Source: Extensimonas vulgaris (GTDB taxonomy: Bacteria > Pseudomonadota > Gammaproteobacteria > Burkholderiales > Burkholderiaceae_C). Taken from it: a stretch of DNA of 64,000 nucleotides. Below the pieces are notes generated by a model. It saw only the letters and a list, made by a program, of their open reading frames with translations. It ran no database searches and was not told the DNA's origin. The stretch spans positions 186,001-250,000 of the forward strand of contig NZ_QPJU01000001.1 of assembly GCF_003337425.1 (NCBI RefSeq). Direction: 5' to 3'. Made by a program: the position numbers and the translations under genes. Below, in pieces: positions 37,509-53,635 of this stretch. Positions within the stretch are counted from its first letter, which is position 1. Each line of letters opens with the position of its first letter.

Positions 37509-40500
37509 ACCAGCACCCGCTCTATCCCGCCCTGGTTCGCACGCTCCACGTACTCGGGCAGCCAATTTTCACCGAGGATGGCGCGCGCCATTTCGATCAC
37601 GATGTAGTCCGCCTCGAGCAAGCCGTTTTGCAGGTCGTCCTGGTAGCGGCTCAGGCCCTGCAGGCAGCTCGGGCAGCTCGTGAGGATTTTGAGGTTGCCG
37701 CTCTGGGCGACGGCGCCAGCCCCGACGCCAGACTCCTGCATGCGCGCACGCAACTGGGCCTCACCCTTTTGGATTTCTTCCTGCTTGCGAAAGCGCACCT
37801 GCGTGGCCACGTCGGGGCGCGTCACGCCCAGCGTGCCCGATTCGCCGCAGCAGCGCTCGCTCTTGAGCACATCTTCGCCGAGCAGCGCCTTGACGGTCTT
37901 GAGCGAATCCTGCTGTTTCATGGGGTTGTGGCAGGGCTCGTGGTAGAGGTAGGCGTTGCCGCCCGGCAGCGTGATGCCTTTTTCGAGCAGGAATTCGTGG
38001 ATGTCGATGATGCGGCAGCCGGGGAAGATTTTGTCGAACTGGTAGCCCTGCAGCTGGTCGTAGCAGGTGCCGCAACTCACGACCACGGTTTTGATGTCGA
38101 GGTAGTTGAGCGTGTTGGCCACGCGGTGGAACAGCACGCGGTTGTCGGTGATCATCTTCTCGGCGCGATCGAACTGGCCGCTGCCGCGCTGCGGGTAGCC
38201 GCAACACAAGTAGCCGGGCGGCAGCACGGTCTGCACGCCCGCGTGCCACAGCATGGCCTGCGTGGCCAGGCCCACCTGGCTGAACAGGCGCTCGGAGCCG
38301 CAGCCGGGGAAGTAAAACACTGCCTCGCTCTCCACCGTGGTGCTGGCCGGGTCGCGGATGATGGGGACGTAGTTCTTGTCCTCGATGTCGAGCAGCGCGC
38401 GCGCCGTCTTCGTGGGCAGATTACCGGGCAGCTTCTTGTTCACGAAGTGGATCACCTGCTCGCGCAGCGGCGCTGGCCCCACGGTGGCGGGCGGGCGCGC
38501 GGTCTGCTTGCGCCCCAGGCTGCGCAGCGCATCGACGGCCAGGCGCTGCGCCTTGAAGCCCCAGTTCACCATCACAGTGCGCAGCAGTTTGATCGTGTCG
38601 GGGCTGGTGGCGTTGAGCATGGCCATGGCCAGCGCGTTGCCGGGGCGCCAGCTTTTTTGCCCCATCTTGCGCAGCAGGTTGCGCATGTTCATGGTGACGT
38701 CGCCGAAGTCGATCTTCACCGGACACGGCGCCAGGCACTTGTGGCACACCGTGCAGTGGTCGGCCACGTCCTCGAACTCCTGCCAGTGCTTGATCGAGAT
38801 GCCGCGGCGCGTCTGCTCCTCGTACAAAAAGGCCTCGATCAGCAGCGAGGTCGCGAGGATCTTGTTGCGCGGGCTGTACAGCAAATTGGCGCGCGGCACA
38901 TGCGTGGAGCACACGGGCTTGCACTTGCCGCAGCGCAGGCAGTCCTTGACGCTGTCGGCGATCGCGCCGATGTCGCTTTGCTGCATGATCAGCGACTCGT
39001 AGCCCATGAGGCCGAAGCTCGGCGTGTAGGCGTTGGTCAGGTCGGAGTGCAGCACCGCGCCAGGCGCCGGATTTTGCGCAGAATTTTGAGCCAAATCGGC
39101 ACCTAGCGCCCGTCCATCCTGCGTAAGCAGCTCCTGATTACGTAGCAGCTTGCCGCGGTTGAAATGCCCCTCGGGATCGACTTTTTGCTTGTATGCGGCA
39201 AACGGACGCAGCTCCTCGTCGGTCAGGAACTCGATCTTGGTGATGCCTATGCCGTGCTCGCCCGAAATCACGCCGCCCAGCCTGCGCGCGAGCCGCATGA
39301 TGCGCGCCACGGCCTCGTGCGCGGTCTGCAGCATTTCGTAGTCGTCGCTGTTCACGGGGATGTTGGTGTGCACGTTGCCGTCACCCGCGTGCATGTGCAG
39401 CGCCACCCACACGCGGCCCTTGAGCACGCGCCGGTGGATGGCCTCGACCTCGTCGAGAATGGGCTGGAACGCCGCGCCCGTGAAAATCGCGCGCAGCGGC
39501 GCGCGCAGCTGCCTTTTCCAGCTCGCACGCAGGCTGTGGTCTTGCAACTGCGGAAACAAGGCATCGAGGTCATGCAGCCACTGCGCCCACTGTGCGCGCA
39601 CCTCGGCGATCAGTGCCAGCGCCTGCGCCACGCGGTCTTCGAGCAGCTCGGCCGGCGGGATCTCGCCGGCCTCGTCGCTGCGGCCCAGCGGCAGGTCGCC
39701 GCGCGCGAAAAAGGCCTGGAGTTCGTCGCACAGCTTGATCTTGTTGCGCAGCGACAGCTCGATGTTGATGCGCTCTATGCCGTCGGTGTATTCGGCCATG
39801 CGCGGCAGCGGAATCACCACGTCCTCGTTGATCTTGAAGGCGTTGGTGTGGCGGCTGATTGCGGCCGTGCGCTTGCGGTCCAGCCAGAACTTCTTGCGCG
39901 CCTCGGGGCTCACGGCGATGAAACCCTCGCCCGAGCGCGAGTTGGCGATGCGCACGACCTCGCTGGTGGCGCGTGCCACGGCGTCCGGGTCGTCACCCGC
40001 GATGTCGCCGAACAGCACCATCTTGGGCAGTCGCCCGCCGTGCTTTTTGCTCTTGGTGGCGTAGCCCACGGCTTTCAGATACCGGTCGTCAAGGTGCTCC
40101 AGCCCCGCGAGCACCACGCCCGAGCGTTTTTGCTCGGCGAACATGAAGTCCTTGATCTCGACGATGCTGGGCACGGCGTCGCGCGCGTTGCCGAAAAACT
40201 CCAGACACACCGTGCGCGTGTGCGCCGGCATGCGGTGCAGCACCCAGCGCGCGCTCGTGATCAGCCCGTCGCAGCCCTCTTTCTGCACCCCGGGCAGACC
40301 GGCGAGGAACTTGTCCGTCACGTCCTTGCCCAGCCCCTCTTTGCGGAACACCGCACCGGGGATTTCGAGCTGCTCGGTGCGCACGGGCGTCTTGCCGTCG
40401 GCCGCGAAATAACGCAGCTCGAAGCGCGCCACGTCCACGTCGTGGATCTTGCCCAGGTTGTGGCCGATGCGCGTGACCTCGAGCCACTGCGCCTGCGGCG

Positions 40501-41467
40501 TCACCATGCGCCAGCTCACCAAATTGTCGAGCGCCGTGCCCCACAGCACGGCCTTCTTGCCACCCGCGTTCATCGCGATGTTGCCGCCGATGCACGAAGC
40601 CTCGGCGCTGGTCGGATCGACCGCAAACACCAGCCCCGCACGCTCCGCCAGATCGGCCACGCGCTGCGTGACCACGCCGGCCTCGGTCCACACCGTGGGC
40701 ACTTCGCGCTCCAGGCCGGGCAGGCGCAGCATCTCCACGCCCGACATGGCCTCGAGCTTTTCCGTATTGATCACCGCGCTCAGCGGCGTGAGTGGCACCG
40801 CGCCGCCCGTATAGCCCGTGCCGCCACCGCGCGGAATGATGGTCAGGCCCAGTTCGATGCAGCCTTGCACCAGCGCGGCCATCTCGGCCTCGGTGTCGGG
40901 CGTGAGCACGACGAACGGGTACTCGACACGCCAGTCGGTCGCGTCGGTCACGTGGCTCACGCGCGAGAGGCCGTCGAACTTGATGTTGTCGCGCGCCGTG
41001 CAGCGCCCCAGCGTGCGCAGCACCTTGCGGCGCAGTTGCACCGCCTGCACAAGCTGCGCATCAAAACGCACCACGGCCTGCGCCGCCGCCTGCACGAGCT
41101 CGCCCACCATGCGATCGCGCTCGGTGTCCTCGCCCGGCGTGCGGCGCTTTTCCACCTCGGCGAGCCGATGCCGCAGCGCATCCACGAGCAGCTTGCGCCG
41201 CGCCGGGTTGTCCATCAGGTCGTCCTGCAAGTAAGGATTGCGCTGCACCACCCAGATGTCGCCCAGCACCTCGTAGAGCATGCGCGCCGAGCGGCCCGTG
41301 CGCCGCTCCTTGCGCAACTGGTCGAGCAAGCCCCAGGCTTGCGCGCCCAGCAGCCGGATCACGATCTCGCGGTCGGAAAACGAGGTGTAGTTGTAAGGGA
41401 TTTCACGCAAGCGCACGGCCTCATCGGCCTGCGCCTGCAACTGCGTCAGCGCAATCGGAACGTTCAT
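37505..41467 (-). CDS. Large FAD/Fe-S oxidoreductase (DUF3683, FAD-linked oxidase and GlpC-like parts)
   Basis: A 1320-residue fusion. The order is an N-terminal DUF3683 region of about 170 residues, an FAD-binding PCMH domain ([33 protein letters not shown]), an FAD-oxidase C-terminal domain ([19 protein letters not shown]), two 4Fe-4S motifs ([23 protein letters not shown]), then two cysteine-rich CCG-type regions ([37 protein letters not shown]). The architecture resembles D-lactate or glycolate oxidase joined to its Fe-S partner. Substrate is unknown. A copy of the dispersed repeat lies within the gene, encoding a linker. Confidence 0.87.
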   Translation of the reverse strand: MNVPIALTQLQAQADEAVRLREIPYNYTSFSDREIVIRLLGAQAWGLLDQLRKERRTGRSARMLYEVLGDIWVVQRNPYLQDDLMDNPARRKLLVDALRHRLAEVEKRRTPGEDTERDRMVGELVQAAAQAVVRFDAQLVQAVQLRRKVLRTLGRCTARDNIKFDGLSRVSHVTDATDWRVEYPFVVLTPDTEAEMAALVQGCIELGLTIIPRGGGTGYTGGAVPLTPLSAVINTEKLEAMSGVEMLRLPGLEREVPTVWTEAGVVTQRVADLAERAGLVFAVDPTSAEASCIGGNIAMNAGGKKAVLWGTALDNLVSWRMVTPQAQWLEVTRIGHNLGKIHDVDVARFELRYFAADGKTPVRTEQLEIPGAVFRKEGLGKDVTDKFLAGLPGVQKEGCDGLITSARWVLHRMPAHTRTVCLEFFGNARDAVPSIVEIKDFMFAEQKRSGVVLAGLEHLDDRYLKAVGYATKSKKHGGRLPKMVLFGDIAGDDPDAVARATSEVVRIANSRSGEGFIAVSPEARKKFWLDRKRTAAISRHTNAFKINEDVVIPLPRMAEYTDGIERINIELSLRNKIKLCDELQAFFARGDLPLGRSDEAGEIPPAELLEDRVAQALALIAEVRAQWAQWLHDLDALFPQLQDHSLRASWKRQLRAPLRAIFTGAAFQPILDEVEAIHRRVLKGRVWVALHMHAGDGNVHTNIPVNSDDYEMLQTAHEAVARIMRLARRLGGVISGEHGIGITKIEFLTDEELRPFAAYKQKVDPEGHFNRGKLLRNQELLTQDGRALGADLAQNSAQNPAPGAVLHSDLTNAYTPSFGLMGYESLIMQQSDIGAIADSVKDCLRCGKCKPVCSTHVPRANLLYSPRNKILATSLLIEAFLYEEQTRRGISIKHWQEFEDVADHCTVCHKCLAPCPVKIDFGDVTMNMRNLLRKMGQKSWRPGNALAMAMLNATSPDTIKLLRTVMVNWGFKAQRLAVDALRSLGRKQTARPPATVGPAPLREQVIHFVNKKLPGNLPTKTARALLDIEDKNYVPIIRDPASTTVESEAVFYFPGCGSERLFSQVGLATQAMLWHAGVQTVLPPGYLCCGYPQRGSGQFDRAEKMITDNRVLFHRVANTLNYLDIKTVVVSCGTCYDQLQGYQFDKIFPGCRIIDIHEFLLEKGITLPGGNAYLYHEPCHNPMKQQDSLKTVKALLGEDVLKSERCCGESGTLGVTRPDVATQVRFRKQEEIQKGEAQLRARMQESGVGAGAVAQSGNLKILTSCPSCLQGLSRYQDDLQNGLLEADYIVIEMARAILGENWLPEYVERANQGGIERVLV
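39083..39139 (-). repeat. Dispersed repeat copy H inside a coding sequence
   Basis: In the coding direction AATCAGGAGCTGCTTACGC continues into AGGATGGACGGGCGCTAGG and TGCCGATTTGGCTCAAAAT, matching the intergenic repeat over its full length. It is read in frame as the residues between [11 protein letters not shown] and [12 protein letters not shown], a linker between the FAD-oxidase part and the Fe-S part. Confidence 0.75.
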
Positions 41468-41839
41468 GGAGGATAGACCTGGAACGGACGCCAAGCGCCC
41501 ATGAGCTTCGGGGCGCAAATTCTATGCGAGGGGGTTTGCCGGCGCCGGCGGGGGGCGAGCGGCCGTAGGGGTTGCGGGGTTGTCGTTGTCGTTGAAGCCG
41601 CGTGCCTTGTCCAGATTGGCCGGGCGGTTTCAAATTCGAAGTGCAACACCGCTGGTTGTGAACCAGTGAATGGTAGCCGCTTCGGCCGCTCCAGCCGAGC
41701 TTGCCCTCAGGCTCATTCTTCCTTGGAATCACGAGGTGGGCTTCGGGCTCATGCCTCGTTGGATAAGACTATCGCTTGACGGACAAGGCTGGAAGGGATA
41801 AGTTATCACCAAGTATCACCAAGCTACAGGAAAACAGCG
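41468..41839. other. 372-bp gene-free region between the oxidoreductase and the toxin-antitoxin pair
   Basis: No convincing gene: the short open frames here lack family resemblance and ribosome-binding sites. The left part should contain the promoter of the leftward oxidoreductase gene. The middle (about 41630-41760) has composition and phrases such as GGTTGTGAACCAGTG that could be a remnant of a mobile element, but no terminal repeats were identified. The right end holds the toxin-antitoxin promoter. Confidence 0.4.
41776..41823 (+). promoter_or_regulatory. Promoter and tandem operator of the ParDE-like pair
   Basis: TTGACG (41776-41781) fits a -35 box; a weak -10 (TAAGTT at 41799-41804) follows at 17 bp. 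Two perfect tandem copies of TATCACCAAG (41804-41813 and 41814-41823) adjoin it, 16 bp before the antitoxin ATG. Ribbon-helix-helix antitoxins bind such direct repeats to repress their own operon. The repeats are certain; the promoter is inferred. Confidence 0.55.
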
Positions 41840-42112
41840 ATGGCAACTTCGCTCAAGATCGACGATGCGCTGAAAAGCCGCGTCCAAAATCTCGCCAGTC
41901 AGCGCCGCCGCTCACCGCACTGGATCATGCTCGAAGCCATCCAGCAATACGTCGAGCGGGAGGAAGCTCGCGAGAACTTCAAGCAGGAAGCCTTGGCGTC
42001 CTGGGCTGCCTACAAGGAAACCGGCCGCCACCTGACCGGCCAGGAAGTTCGCGCCTGGTTGAACACCTGGGGCACCAATGACGAAACGGCGGTGACTGGG
42101 TGCCACAAGTAA
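41840..42112 (+). CDS. Ribbon-helix-helix (CopG/ParD-like) antitoxin
   Basis: A 90-residue protein. The N-terminal ribbon-helix-helix (MATSLKIDDALKSRVQNLA, then RRRSPHWIMLEAIQQYVERE) should bind operator DNA as a dimer; the C-terminal half would wrap the toxin. AGG stands before the ATG. The last 13 bases overlap the toxin start, the usual type II arrangement that keeps antitoxin in excess. Confidence 0.88.
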   Translation: MATSLKIDDALKSRVQNLASQRRRSPHWIMLEAIQQYVEREEARENFKQEALASWAAYKETGRHLTGQEVRAWLNTWGTNDETAVTGCHK

Positions 42113-42393
42113 TCGTCACCGAAGGCGCGGCTGACGGTTTGGAACGATGTCGGCGGTTCTTGGCCGTCAAGGCACCGGAAGCCGCCAGGCGGGCCGGCCA
42201 GGCCATCGAGCGGCAATTCCTGCTGCTGGAGACAGCCCCCGACATTGGCCGGCCTTTCCCCGAAATACCGGAACTGCGCGAGTTGGTGATTGCCTTCGGG
42301 GACTCCGGCTATGTGGCTCTGTACCGCCACGAACCGGCCGACGATGCGGTGTATGTTCTGGCCTTCCGGCACCAGAAAGAGGCAGGCTCCTGA
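42100..42393 (+). CDS. ParE/RelE-superfamily toxin
   Basis: A 97-residue toxin starting at GTG 42100. Family pattern: VIVTEGAADGLERCRRFL, AIERQFLLLETAPDIGRPFP, LRELVIAFGDSGYVALYRHE and VYVLAFRHQKEAG. The terminal AFRHQ resembles the C-terminus of RelE/ParE toxins. ParE-type members poison gyrase and RelE-type members cut mRNA; which applies cannot be told from sequence. Confidence 0.87.
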   Translation: MPQVIVTEGAADGLERCRRFLAVKAPEAARRAGQAIERQFLLLETAPDIGRPFPEIPELRELVIAFGDSGYVALYRHEPADDAVYVLAFRHQKEAGS

Positions 42394-42466
42394 TAGAGAT
42401 GCCTCGATTTTTTGAGGGCTGGAGACGCTGACATCTGTGATCCTGAGGCCGCCCTGAAGTGATGTG

Positions 42467-42540
42467 TCGGCCTTCGCGCGTCGCAGGCGGCGAGCCTGCG
42501 ACTTCCCATCACGCCCGAATGGGCGATTTGTGAAGGCCGA
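42467..42540. repeat. Three-way-junction palindrome between the toxin gene and gltD
   Basis: TCGGCCTTC (42467-42475) pairs with GAAGGCCGA (42532-42540) as a closing 9-bp stem. Enclosed are two further hairpins: TCGCAGGC/GCCTGCGA with a 5-nt loop (42481-42501) and CGCCC/GGGCG with a GAAT loop (42512-42525). All stems are perfect. It lies between convergent genes and no T-run follows. It could act as a transcript end, a REP-like element or a small structured RNA segment. Confidence 0.7.
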
Positions 42541-42551
42541 GCCCTACCGTA

Positions 42552-44030
42552 TCAACGCGGCAAGTCGCTCGACCCCATCAGGTAGGCATCGATGGCGCGT
42601 GCGGCCTGACGGCCTTCACGAATCGCCCACACCACCAAACTCTGCCCCCGCCGCATGTCGCCCGCGGCGAACACCTTGGGGACGTTGGTCGCATAGCCGC
42701 CTTGCTCGTCGGTCGTGGCCTTGGCGTTGCCGCGGGCGTCTTTTTCGATGCCGAAGGCGTCTAGCACCGCAGACACGGGGCCCAGAAAGCCCATGGCGAG
42801 CAGCACGAGGTCTGCGGGATAGACCTTTTCGCTGCCGGGCACTTCGACCATCTTGCCGTCTTTCCACTCGACATGCACGGTCTTGACGCCCGTCACTTTG
42901 CCTTTTTCACCGAGGAATTCCTTGGTGGCGATGGCGAATTCGCGCGTACAGCCTTCTTCGTGGCTGGAGCTGGTGCGCAGCTTGATCGGCCAATAGGGCC
43001 AGACCAGGGGTTTGTTTTCTTGCTCGGGCGGCATGGGCAGGAGTTCGAACTGCGTCACGCTGGCTGCGCCGTGGCGGTTGCTCGTGCCCACGCAGTCGCT
43101 GCCGGTGTCGCCGCCGCCGATCACGATCACGTGCTTGCCGTCGGCGCGGATCTGGTGTTTGAGCTTGTCGCCCGCGTTGACTTTGTTTTGCTGCGGCAAA
43201 AACTCCATCGCGAAGTGAATGCCGTCGAGCTCGCGCCCCGGCACGGGCAGGTCGCGCGACTGCTCGGCACCGCCGGCAAGCAAGATGGCGTCGAAGTCTT
43301 GGCGCAGCTGCTCGGGTGTCACCGTTTCTTTGGCGCAATTGAGGATTTTGGCGCCCTTGCCCAGCCCGTCCTTGGGCGCACCCACGAACACGCCCGTGCG
43401 CACTTGTACGCCCTCGGCCTGCATCTGCTGCACACGGCGGTCGATGTGCGATTTTTCGAGCTTGAAGTCGGGGATGCCGTAGCGCAGCAGGCCACCGACG
43501 CGGTCGTTCTTTTCGAACAGGGTGACATCGTGACCGGCGCGCGCGAGCTGCTGCGCGGCGGCCAGACCCGAGGGGCCGGAGCCGACCACGGCGACTTTTT
43601 TCCCGGTCTTGCGCGCGGGCGGCTGCGGCTGCACCCAGCCCTCGGCCCAAGCGCGGTCGATGATGGCGTGCTCTATGCTCTTGATGCCCACGGGGTCGTC
43701 GTTGATGTTGAGCACGCACGCGGCTTCGCAGGGCGCAGGGCAGATACGGCCAGTGAATTCAGGGAAGTTGTTGGTGCTGTGCAGCACCTCGATCGCACGC
43801 TGCCACTGGCCGCGATAGACCAGGTCGTTGAAATCGGGGATCAGATTGTTGACCGGGCAGCCGTTGTTGCAAAACGGCGTGCCGCAGTCCATGCAGCGCG
43901 CGCCTTGCACCTTGGCCTCTTCTTCATTGAGGCCAATGACGAATTCGCGGTAATTCTTCAAGCGTTCGGCAACGGGGCGATAGCCTTCTTCGAGCCGCTC
44001 ATATTCCATGAAGCCAGTGATTTTTCCCAT
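42552..44030 (-). CDS. gltD: Glutamate synthase small subunit
   Basis: NADPH-dependent beta subunit, 492 residues, feeding electrons to GltB. N-terminal cysteine clusters ([26 protein letters not shown]) bind 4Fe-4S centres; [19 protein letters not shown] binds FAD and [15 protein letters not shown] binds NADPH, with LLAMGFLGP near the C-terminus. It follows gltB after 60 bp on the same strand. Confidence 0.96.
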   Translation of the reverse strand: MGKITGFMEYERLEEGYRPVAERLKNYREFVIGLNEEEAKVQGARCMDCGTPFCNNGCPVNNLIPDFNDLVYRGQWQRAIEVLHSTNNFPEFTGRICPAPCEAACVLNINDDPVGIKSIEHAIIDRAWAEGWVQPQPPARKTGKKVAVVGSGPSGLAAAQQLARAGHDVTLFEKNDRVGGLLRYGIPDFKLEKSHIDRRVQQMQAEGVQVRTGVFVGAPKDGLGKGAKILNCAKETVTPEQLRQDFDAILLAGGAEQSRDLPVPGRELDGIHFAMEFLPQQNKVNAGDKLKHQIRADGKHVIVIGGGDTGSDCVGTSNRHGAASVTQFELLPMPPEQENKPLVWPYWPIKLRTSSSHEEGCTREFAIATKEFLGEKGKVTGVKTVHVEWKDGKMVEVPGSEKVYPADLVLLAMGFLGPVSAVLDAFGIEKDARGNAKATTDEQGGYATNVPKVFAAGDMRRGQSLVVWAIREGRQAARAIDAYLMGSSDLPR

Positions 44031-44090
44031 GGTGGTGTCCTTGTGCAGAGGGTGAGGTGCGAACCGACCCCGACGCGGGGCCGGTTGCGA

Positions 44091-48821
<4,731 letters not shown>

Positions 48822-48890
48822 GGCGCACTCCTCAAATTTCTAGCAAGGGCCGCAAGATTAGTGCATTGCAGCATTCGCGGCAACAAAAAT

Positions 48891-48911
48891 AATTGGGGTC
48901 AGATTCCAATT
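48891..48911 (+). repeat. REP-like 21-bp repeat, copy 1 (upstream side)
   Basis: AATTGGGGTCAGATTCCAAT plus a final T. The unit is an imperfect palindrome with ends AATTGG and CCAATT. It is in opposite orientation to the two copies on the other side of the REP-type transposase gene. Confidence 0.85.
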
Positions 48912-48953
48912 AATTGGCGAATTTTTTGTCCTCCATTTATTTGGGGACACATC

Positions 48954-49002
48954 AAAAGCATAGCTACTTACGCTTCCTGGAAGCCCTGTTTCAGCCGTTT
49001 TC
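48954..49002 (+). repeat. Dispersed AT-rich repeat, copy I
   Basis: AAAAGCATAGCTACTTACGC is followed by TTCCTGGAAGCCCTG and TTTCAGCCGTTTTC. Its end overlaps the 3' end of the REP-type transposase gene and supplies the last codons and stop. Confidence 0.65.
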
Positions 49003-49701
49003 ATGCAAACCCGTCGGAACCCGCACCGGGCGCCCGGCCTTGGAACGAGCGACGCGCCGCGGCGATTTTTTTTGCACCTCGGCCAAAAAATCGCCCTCCC
49101 CCAGCGCCCAGCCGCGCAGCGTGGCATCCGTGAGCGCGCTTTGCTGCGCCGCACTGATGCCGGCCTGCACCAATTCGGCATACGCTGCCTCGCGCGCAAA
49201 CGGCGTGTTGCCAAGCTCCCAATAAAGGGCATGCGGCGTCAGCAGCCTGTCCTGGCGCAAACCCACGTAGTGCGCGTAGCTGGACCAGGGCCAATCGCCA
49301 GCTTGCGCCACCATGCCCGCGCGCACCGGGTTCAGGTCTATGTACGCCATGCAGGCAAGCAAATAGCGTTCCGACTCGATCAGGGTGGAACGGTAACGGC
49401 CCTCCCACAGCGTGCCCGTGCGGCCATGGCGCCGGTTGAAGTAGCGCACGTAACTGCGGCCCAGGGCTTGCATCATCAACGGCAGCGCCTGCTCGGTCGT
49501 GGGCGTAGCCAGCAGATGGAAATGGTTGTCCATGAGCACGTAGGCATGGAGCTCGACACCGAATTTCTGCGCGTACTCGAAAAGCAAGCCGAGCATGCAC
49601 TCAAAGTCGCTGCGATCGACAAAAATGCGCTGGCGGTTGTTGCCGCGCTGGATCACGTGGTGCGGGTAACCGGGCAAGGTGAGACGGGGAAGACGGGCCA
49701 T
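48991..49701 (-). CDS. REP-associated tyrosine transposase (RAYT, IS200-like)
   Basis: A 236-residue Y1/HUH transposase-family protein. MARLPRLTLPGYPHHVIQRG opens the domain and the HUH motif is HFH at 60-62 (MDNHFHLLATP). RYFNRRHGRTGTLWEGRYRS and the AYIDLNPVRAG region are typical of RAYTs; the nucleophilic tyrosine was not assigned. The C-terminal 70 residues are a basic extension. Such proteins are usually single-copy and mobilise REP repeats rather than themselves. Here 21-bp repeats flank it: one copy on the 3' side and two in inverse orientation on the 5' side. Confidence 0.9.
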   Translation of the reverse strand: MARLPRLTLPGYPHHVIQRGNNRQRIFVDRSDFECMLGLLFEYAQKFGVELHAYVLMDNHFHLLATPTTEQALPLMMQALGRSYVRYFNRRHGRTGTLWEGRYRSTLIESERYLLACMAYIDLNPVRAGMVAQAGDWPWSSYAHYVGLRQDRLLTPHALYWELGNTPFAREAAYAELVQAGISAAQQSALTDATLRGWALGEGDFLAEVQKKSPRRVARSKAGRPVRVPTGLHENG

Positions 49702-49713
49702 GGGATGTCCGAA

Positions 49714-49734
49714 AATTGGAATCTGACCCCAATT
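49714..49734 (-). repeat. REP-like 21-bp repeat, copy 2
   Basis: Reads AATTGGAATCTGACCCCAAT plus T on the plus strand, the exact reverse complement of copy 1. It starts 13 bp upstream of the RAYT start codon. Confidence 0.85.
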
Positions 49735-49761
49735 AAATCAGAACTTCGGAGTCCGCCCGAA

Positions 49762-51108
<1,347 letters not shown>

Positions 51109-51112
<4 letters not shown>

Positions 51113-51882
51113 ATTTCTCGCAAATTCATGCGCGCCTCGAGCGCTTCGGCGTTTTCTTTGCGTTCGCTGTAGCGATCGACGAGGTAGGGCGCTATGCCGC
51201 GTGTGAGCAAGGTGAACTTCATCAGCTCCTCCATCACGTCCACCACGCGGTCGTAGTAGGGCGAGGGCTTCATGCGGTCGTCGTCGCCGAACTCCTGGTA
51301 AGCCTTGGCCACGGAAGACTGGTTGGGGATGGTGAGCATGCGCATCCAGCGCCCGAGCACGCGCAGCTGGTTCACGGCGTTGAACGATTGCGAGCCACCG
51401 CACACCTGCATCACGGCCAGCGTTTTTCCCTGCGTGGGCCGCACTGCGCCTTCGGCGAGTGGAATCCAGTCGATCTGCGCCTTCATGATGCCGGTCATGG
51501 CGCCGTGGCGCTCGGGCGAGCACCAGACCATGCCTTCGGCCCATTGCACCAGGCTGCGCAGCTCGGCCACCTTGGGGTGGCTGGGCGGCGCGTCGTCGGG
51601 CAGCGGCAAGCCGCTCGGGTGGAAGATGCGCACCTCGCCGCCCAGGGCCGTGAGCAGCCGCCCCGCCTCCTGCACCAGCAGCCGGCTGAAGGAGCGCGGC
51701 CGCACGGAGCCGTAGAGCAGCAAAAAGCGCGGCGCATGCCCGGGCAGCGCCACGGGCTGCAGGCGCGCCAGGTCGGGGCGCTGGAACAGGTCGGCGCGCA
51801 GGCTGGGCAGCTCGCCCAGGCCCATCACCGGGTCATTCATCGGGTCATTCATCGATCTATTCGTCAACATCGAGTCGGTCAT
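51109..51882 (-). CDS. arsH: ArsH NADPH-dependent FMN reductase
   Basis: A 257-residue flavoprotein; homologues oxidise trivalent organoarsenicals. FMN-binding [19 protein letters not shown], then [35 protein letters not shown] and [16 protein letters not shown] are the family core. ATG 51882 has GGAG seven bases upstream; ATG 51903 would overlap the acr3 stop as ATGA and is the alternative. The N-terminal tail contains a repeated MNDP encoded by two tandem copies of a 12-bp unit. It is the last gene of the arsenic operon. Confidence 0.93.
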
Positions 51883-51899
51883 TGCAAGGCTCCATTGGT

Positions 51900-52979
51900 T
51901 CATCCCGCATGCGGCGCGCTGGCTCTGGCCTCGTACCAGCCGCGGCTGCGGTTCACCACGCGCACCACGAGCAGCATCACCGGCACTTCGATCAGCACGC
52001 CCACCACGGTGGCCAGGGCCGCGCCCGAGTCGAAGCCGAACAGGCTGATGGCCGTGGCCACGGCGAGCTCGAAGAAGTTGGACGCGCCGATCAGCGCCGA
52101 CGGACACGCGATGCTGTGCCGCTCGCCCACGGCGCGGTTGAGCAGGTAGGCCAGCGCGGAATTGAAGAACACCTGGATCAAAATGGGCACGGCCAGCAGC
52201 GCGATCACGAGTGGCTGGCGCAAAATGGCCTGGCCCTGGAAGGCGAACAGCAGCACCAGCGTGAGCAGCAGCGCGGCCATGGACCAAGGCCCCATGCGCG
52301 CGAGCGCCGCGTCCAGCAGGCCACGTGCCAGCAGGGCGCGGCGCGCGGCCTGCGCGATGGCGAGCGGCAGCACGATGTAGAGCAGCACCGACACCAGCAG
52401 CGTGCCCCAGGGCACGGCGATGGCCGACACGCCCAGCAACAAAGCCACCAGCGGCGCAAAGGCCAGCACCATGATGCCGTCGTTGAGCGCCACCTGCGTG
52501 AGCGTGAACAGCGGGTCGCCGCCGCTGAGCCGGCTCCACACGAACACCATGGCCGTGCACGGCGCCGCGGCAAGCAGGATCAGGCCGGCGATGTAGCTGT
52601 CGATCTGCTCTGCGGGCAGCATGGGCGCGAACAGGTGGCGCAAAAACAGCCAGCCCAGCAAAGCCATGCTGAAGGGCTTGACCAGCCAGTTGACGAACAG
52701 CGTCACGCCTATGCCGCGCAAATGCTGGCGCAACTCGCGCAAAGCGGCAAAGTCCACCTTCATGAGCATGGGCACGATCATCACCCAGATCAGCAGGCCC
52801 ACGGGCAGGTTGACCTGCGCCACCTCGAGACGCGCGAGCGCCTCGAACGCGCCGGGCTGCCACTGCCCCAGCGCGATGCCCACGGCGATGCACACCAGCA
52901 CCCAGAGCGTGAGGTAGCGCTCGAACGCGCCCATGGCGGCAGGCGGCGCGGCCGCGCGCGTTGCGCAGGGCTGGCTCAT
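51900..52979 (-). CDS. ACR3-family arsenite efflux permease
   Basis: A 359-residue inner-membrane protein with about ten hydrophobic segments that exports arsenite. Family signatures: [39 protein letters not shown] with the essential cysteine, [11 protein letters not shown] and [20 protein letters not shown]. Start ATG 52979 overlaps the arsC stop as ATGA; the longer in-frame reading is an artefact of the overlapping gene. No ArsA ATPase is present. Confidence 0.95.
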   Translation of the reverse strand: MSQPCATRAAAPPAAMGAFERYLTLWVLVCIAVGIALGQWQPGAFEALARLEVAQVNLPVGLLIWVMIVPMLMKVDFAALRELRQHLRGIGVTLFVNWLVKPFSMALLGWLFLRHLFAPMLPAEQIDSYIAGLILLAAAPCTAMVFVWSRLSGGDPLFTLTQVALNDGIMVLAFAPLVALLLGVSAIAVPWGTLLVSVLLYIVLPLAIAQAARRALLARGLLDAALARMGPWSMAALLLTLVLLFAFQGQAILRQPLVIALLAVPILIQVFFNSALAYLLNRAVGERHSIACPSALIGASNFFELAVATAISLFGFDSGAALATVVGVLIEVPVMLLVVRVVNRSRGWYEARASAPHAG

Positions 52980-53491
52980 GCTGCGGCCTTCTCGGCGCCG
53001 GTGTGCCCGATGCGGGCTAGCTCGCGCTGCAGCGAGAGCGCGTCGAGCTTGTCGAGCGGCAGGCTCAAAAACAGCGAGATGCGCCGGTTCAGCAGGAGAA
53101 AGGCCTCGGCAAAGGCGCGGCGTTTTTCCTCTGCGCTGCCCTCCACCGCCGCCGGGTCGGGGATGCCCCAGTGCGCCGACACGGGCTGGCCCGGCCAGAG
53201 CGGGCAGACCTCGCCCGCGGCGTTGTCGCACACGGTGAAGACGAAGTCCAGCTGCGGGGCGCCGGGCTGCGCGAACTCGTCCCAGCTCTTGCTGCGCAGG
53301 CCCTGCACCGGCAGGCGCTGGCGCTCGAGCAGCTCGAGCGCGTAGGGGTTGACCTGCCCCGCAGGGTGGCTGCCCGCGCTGTAGGCCCTAAAGCGCCCCT
53401 GGCCCAGGTGGTTCAGGATGGCCTCGGCCATGATGCTGCGCGCCGAATTGCCTGTGCAGAGAAACAGCACGTGATAGACCTTGTCGCTCAT
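52976..53491 (-). CDS. arsC: Arsenate reductase, low-molecular-weight phosphatase type
   Basis: A 171-residue reductase of arsenate to arsenite. The phosphatase loop CTGNSARS begins at C12; the redox cysteines C88 and C96 ([12 protein letters not shown]) complete the triad used by thioredoxin-coupled ArsC. A C-terminal helical extension beyond about residue 140 is present. AAGGAG lies seven bases before ATG 53491. It lies between arsR and the efflux gene. The thioredoxin-like protein at 59065 is a conceivable but unproven reductant. Confidence 0.94.
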   Translation of the reverse strand: MSDKVYHVLFLCTGNSARSIMAEAILNHLGQGRFRAYSAGSHPAGQVNPYALELLERQRLPVQGLRSKSWDEFAQPGAPQLDFVFTVCDNAAGEVCPLWPGQPVSAHWGIPDPAAVEGSAEEKRRAFAEAFLLLNRRISLFLSLPLDKLDALSLQRELARIGHTGAEKAAA

Positions 53492-53635
53492 TGCAAACTC
53501 CTTGGGTGGTGGAAAAAGAAAAAGAACGGAGGAAAGAACGCCACAGGAAAACTTCGAAAACGAGAGCTGTCCACGCTTTCTGGGCAAGCACCAGATGCCG
53601 ATTTGACGGGTAAAAAAACCCCTTGCGCGGCAGGC

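Noticed and set aside
41501-41779. Small open frames in the gap before the ParDE-like pair
   Set aside because: No ribosome-binding site or family resemblance; the minus-strand frame would overlap the promoter of the oxidoreductase gene.
42467-42540. Integron attC site
   Set aside because: No RYYYAAC/GTTRRRY core pair was found at the ends, no integrase is nearby, and the neighbours are not cassettes.
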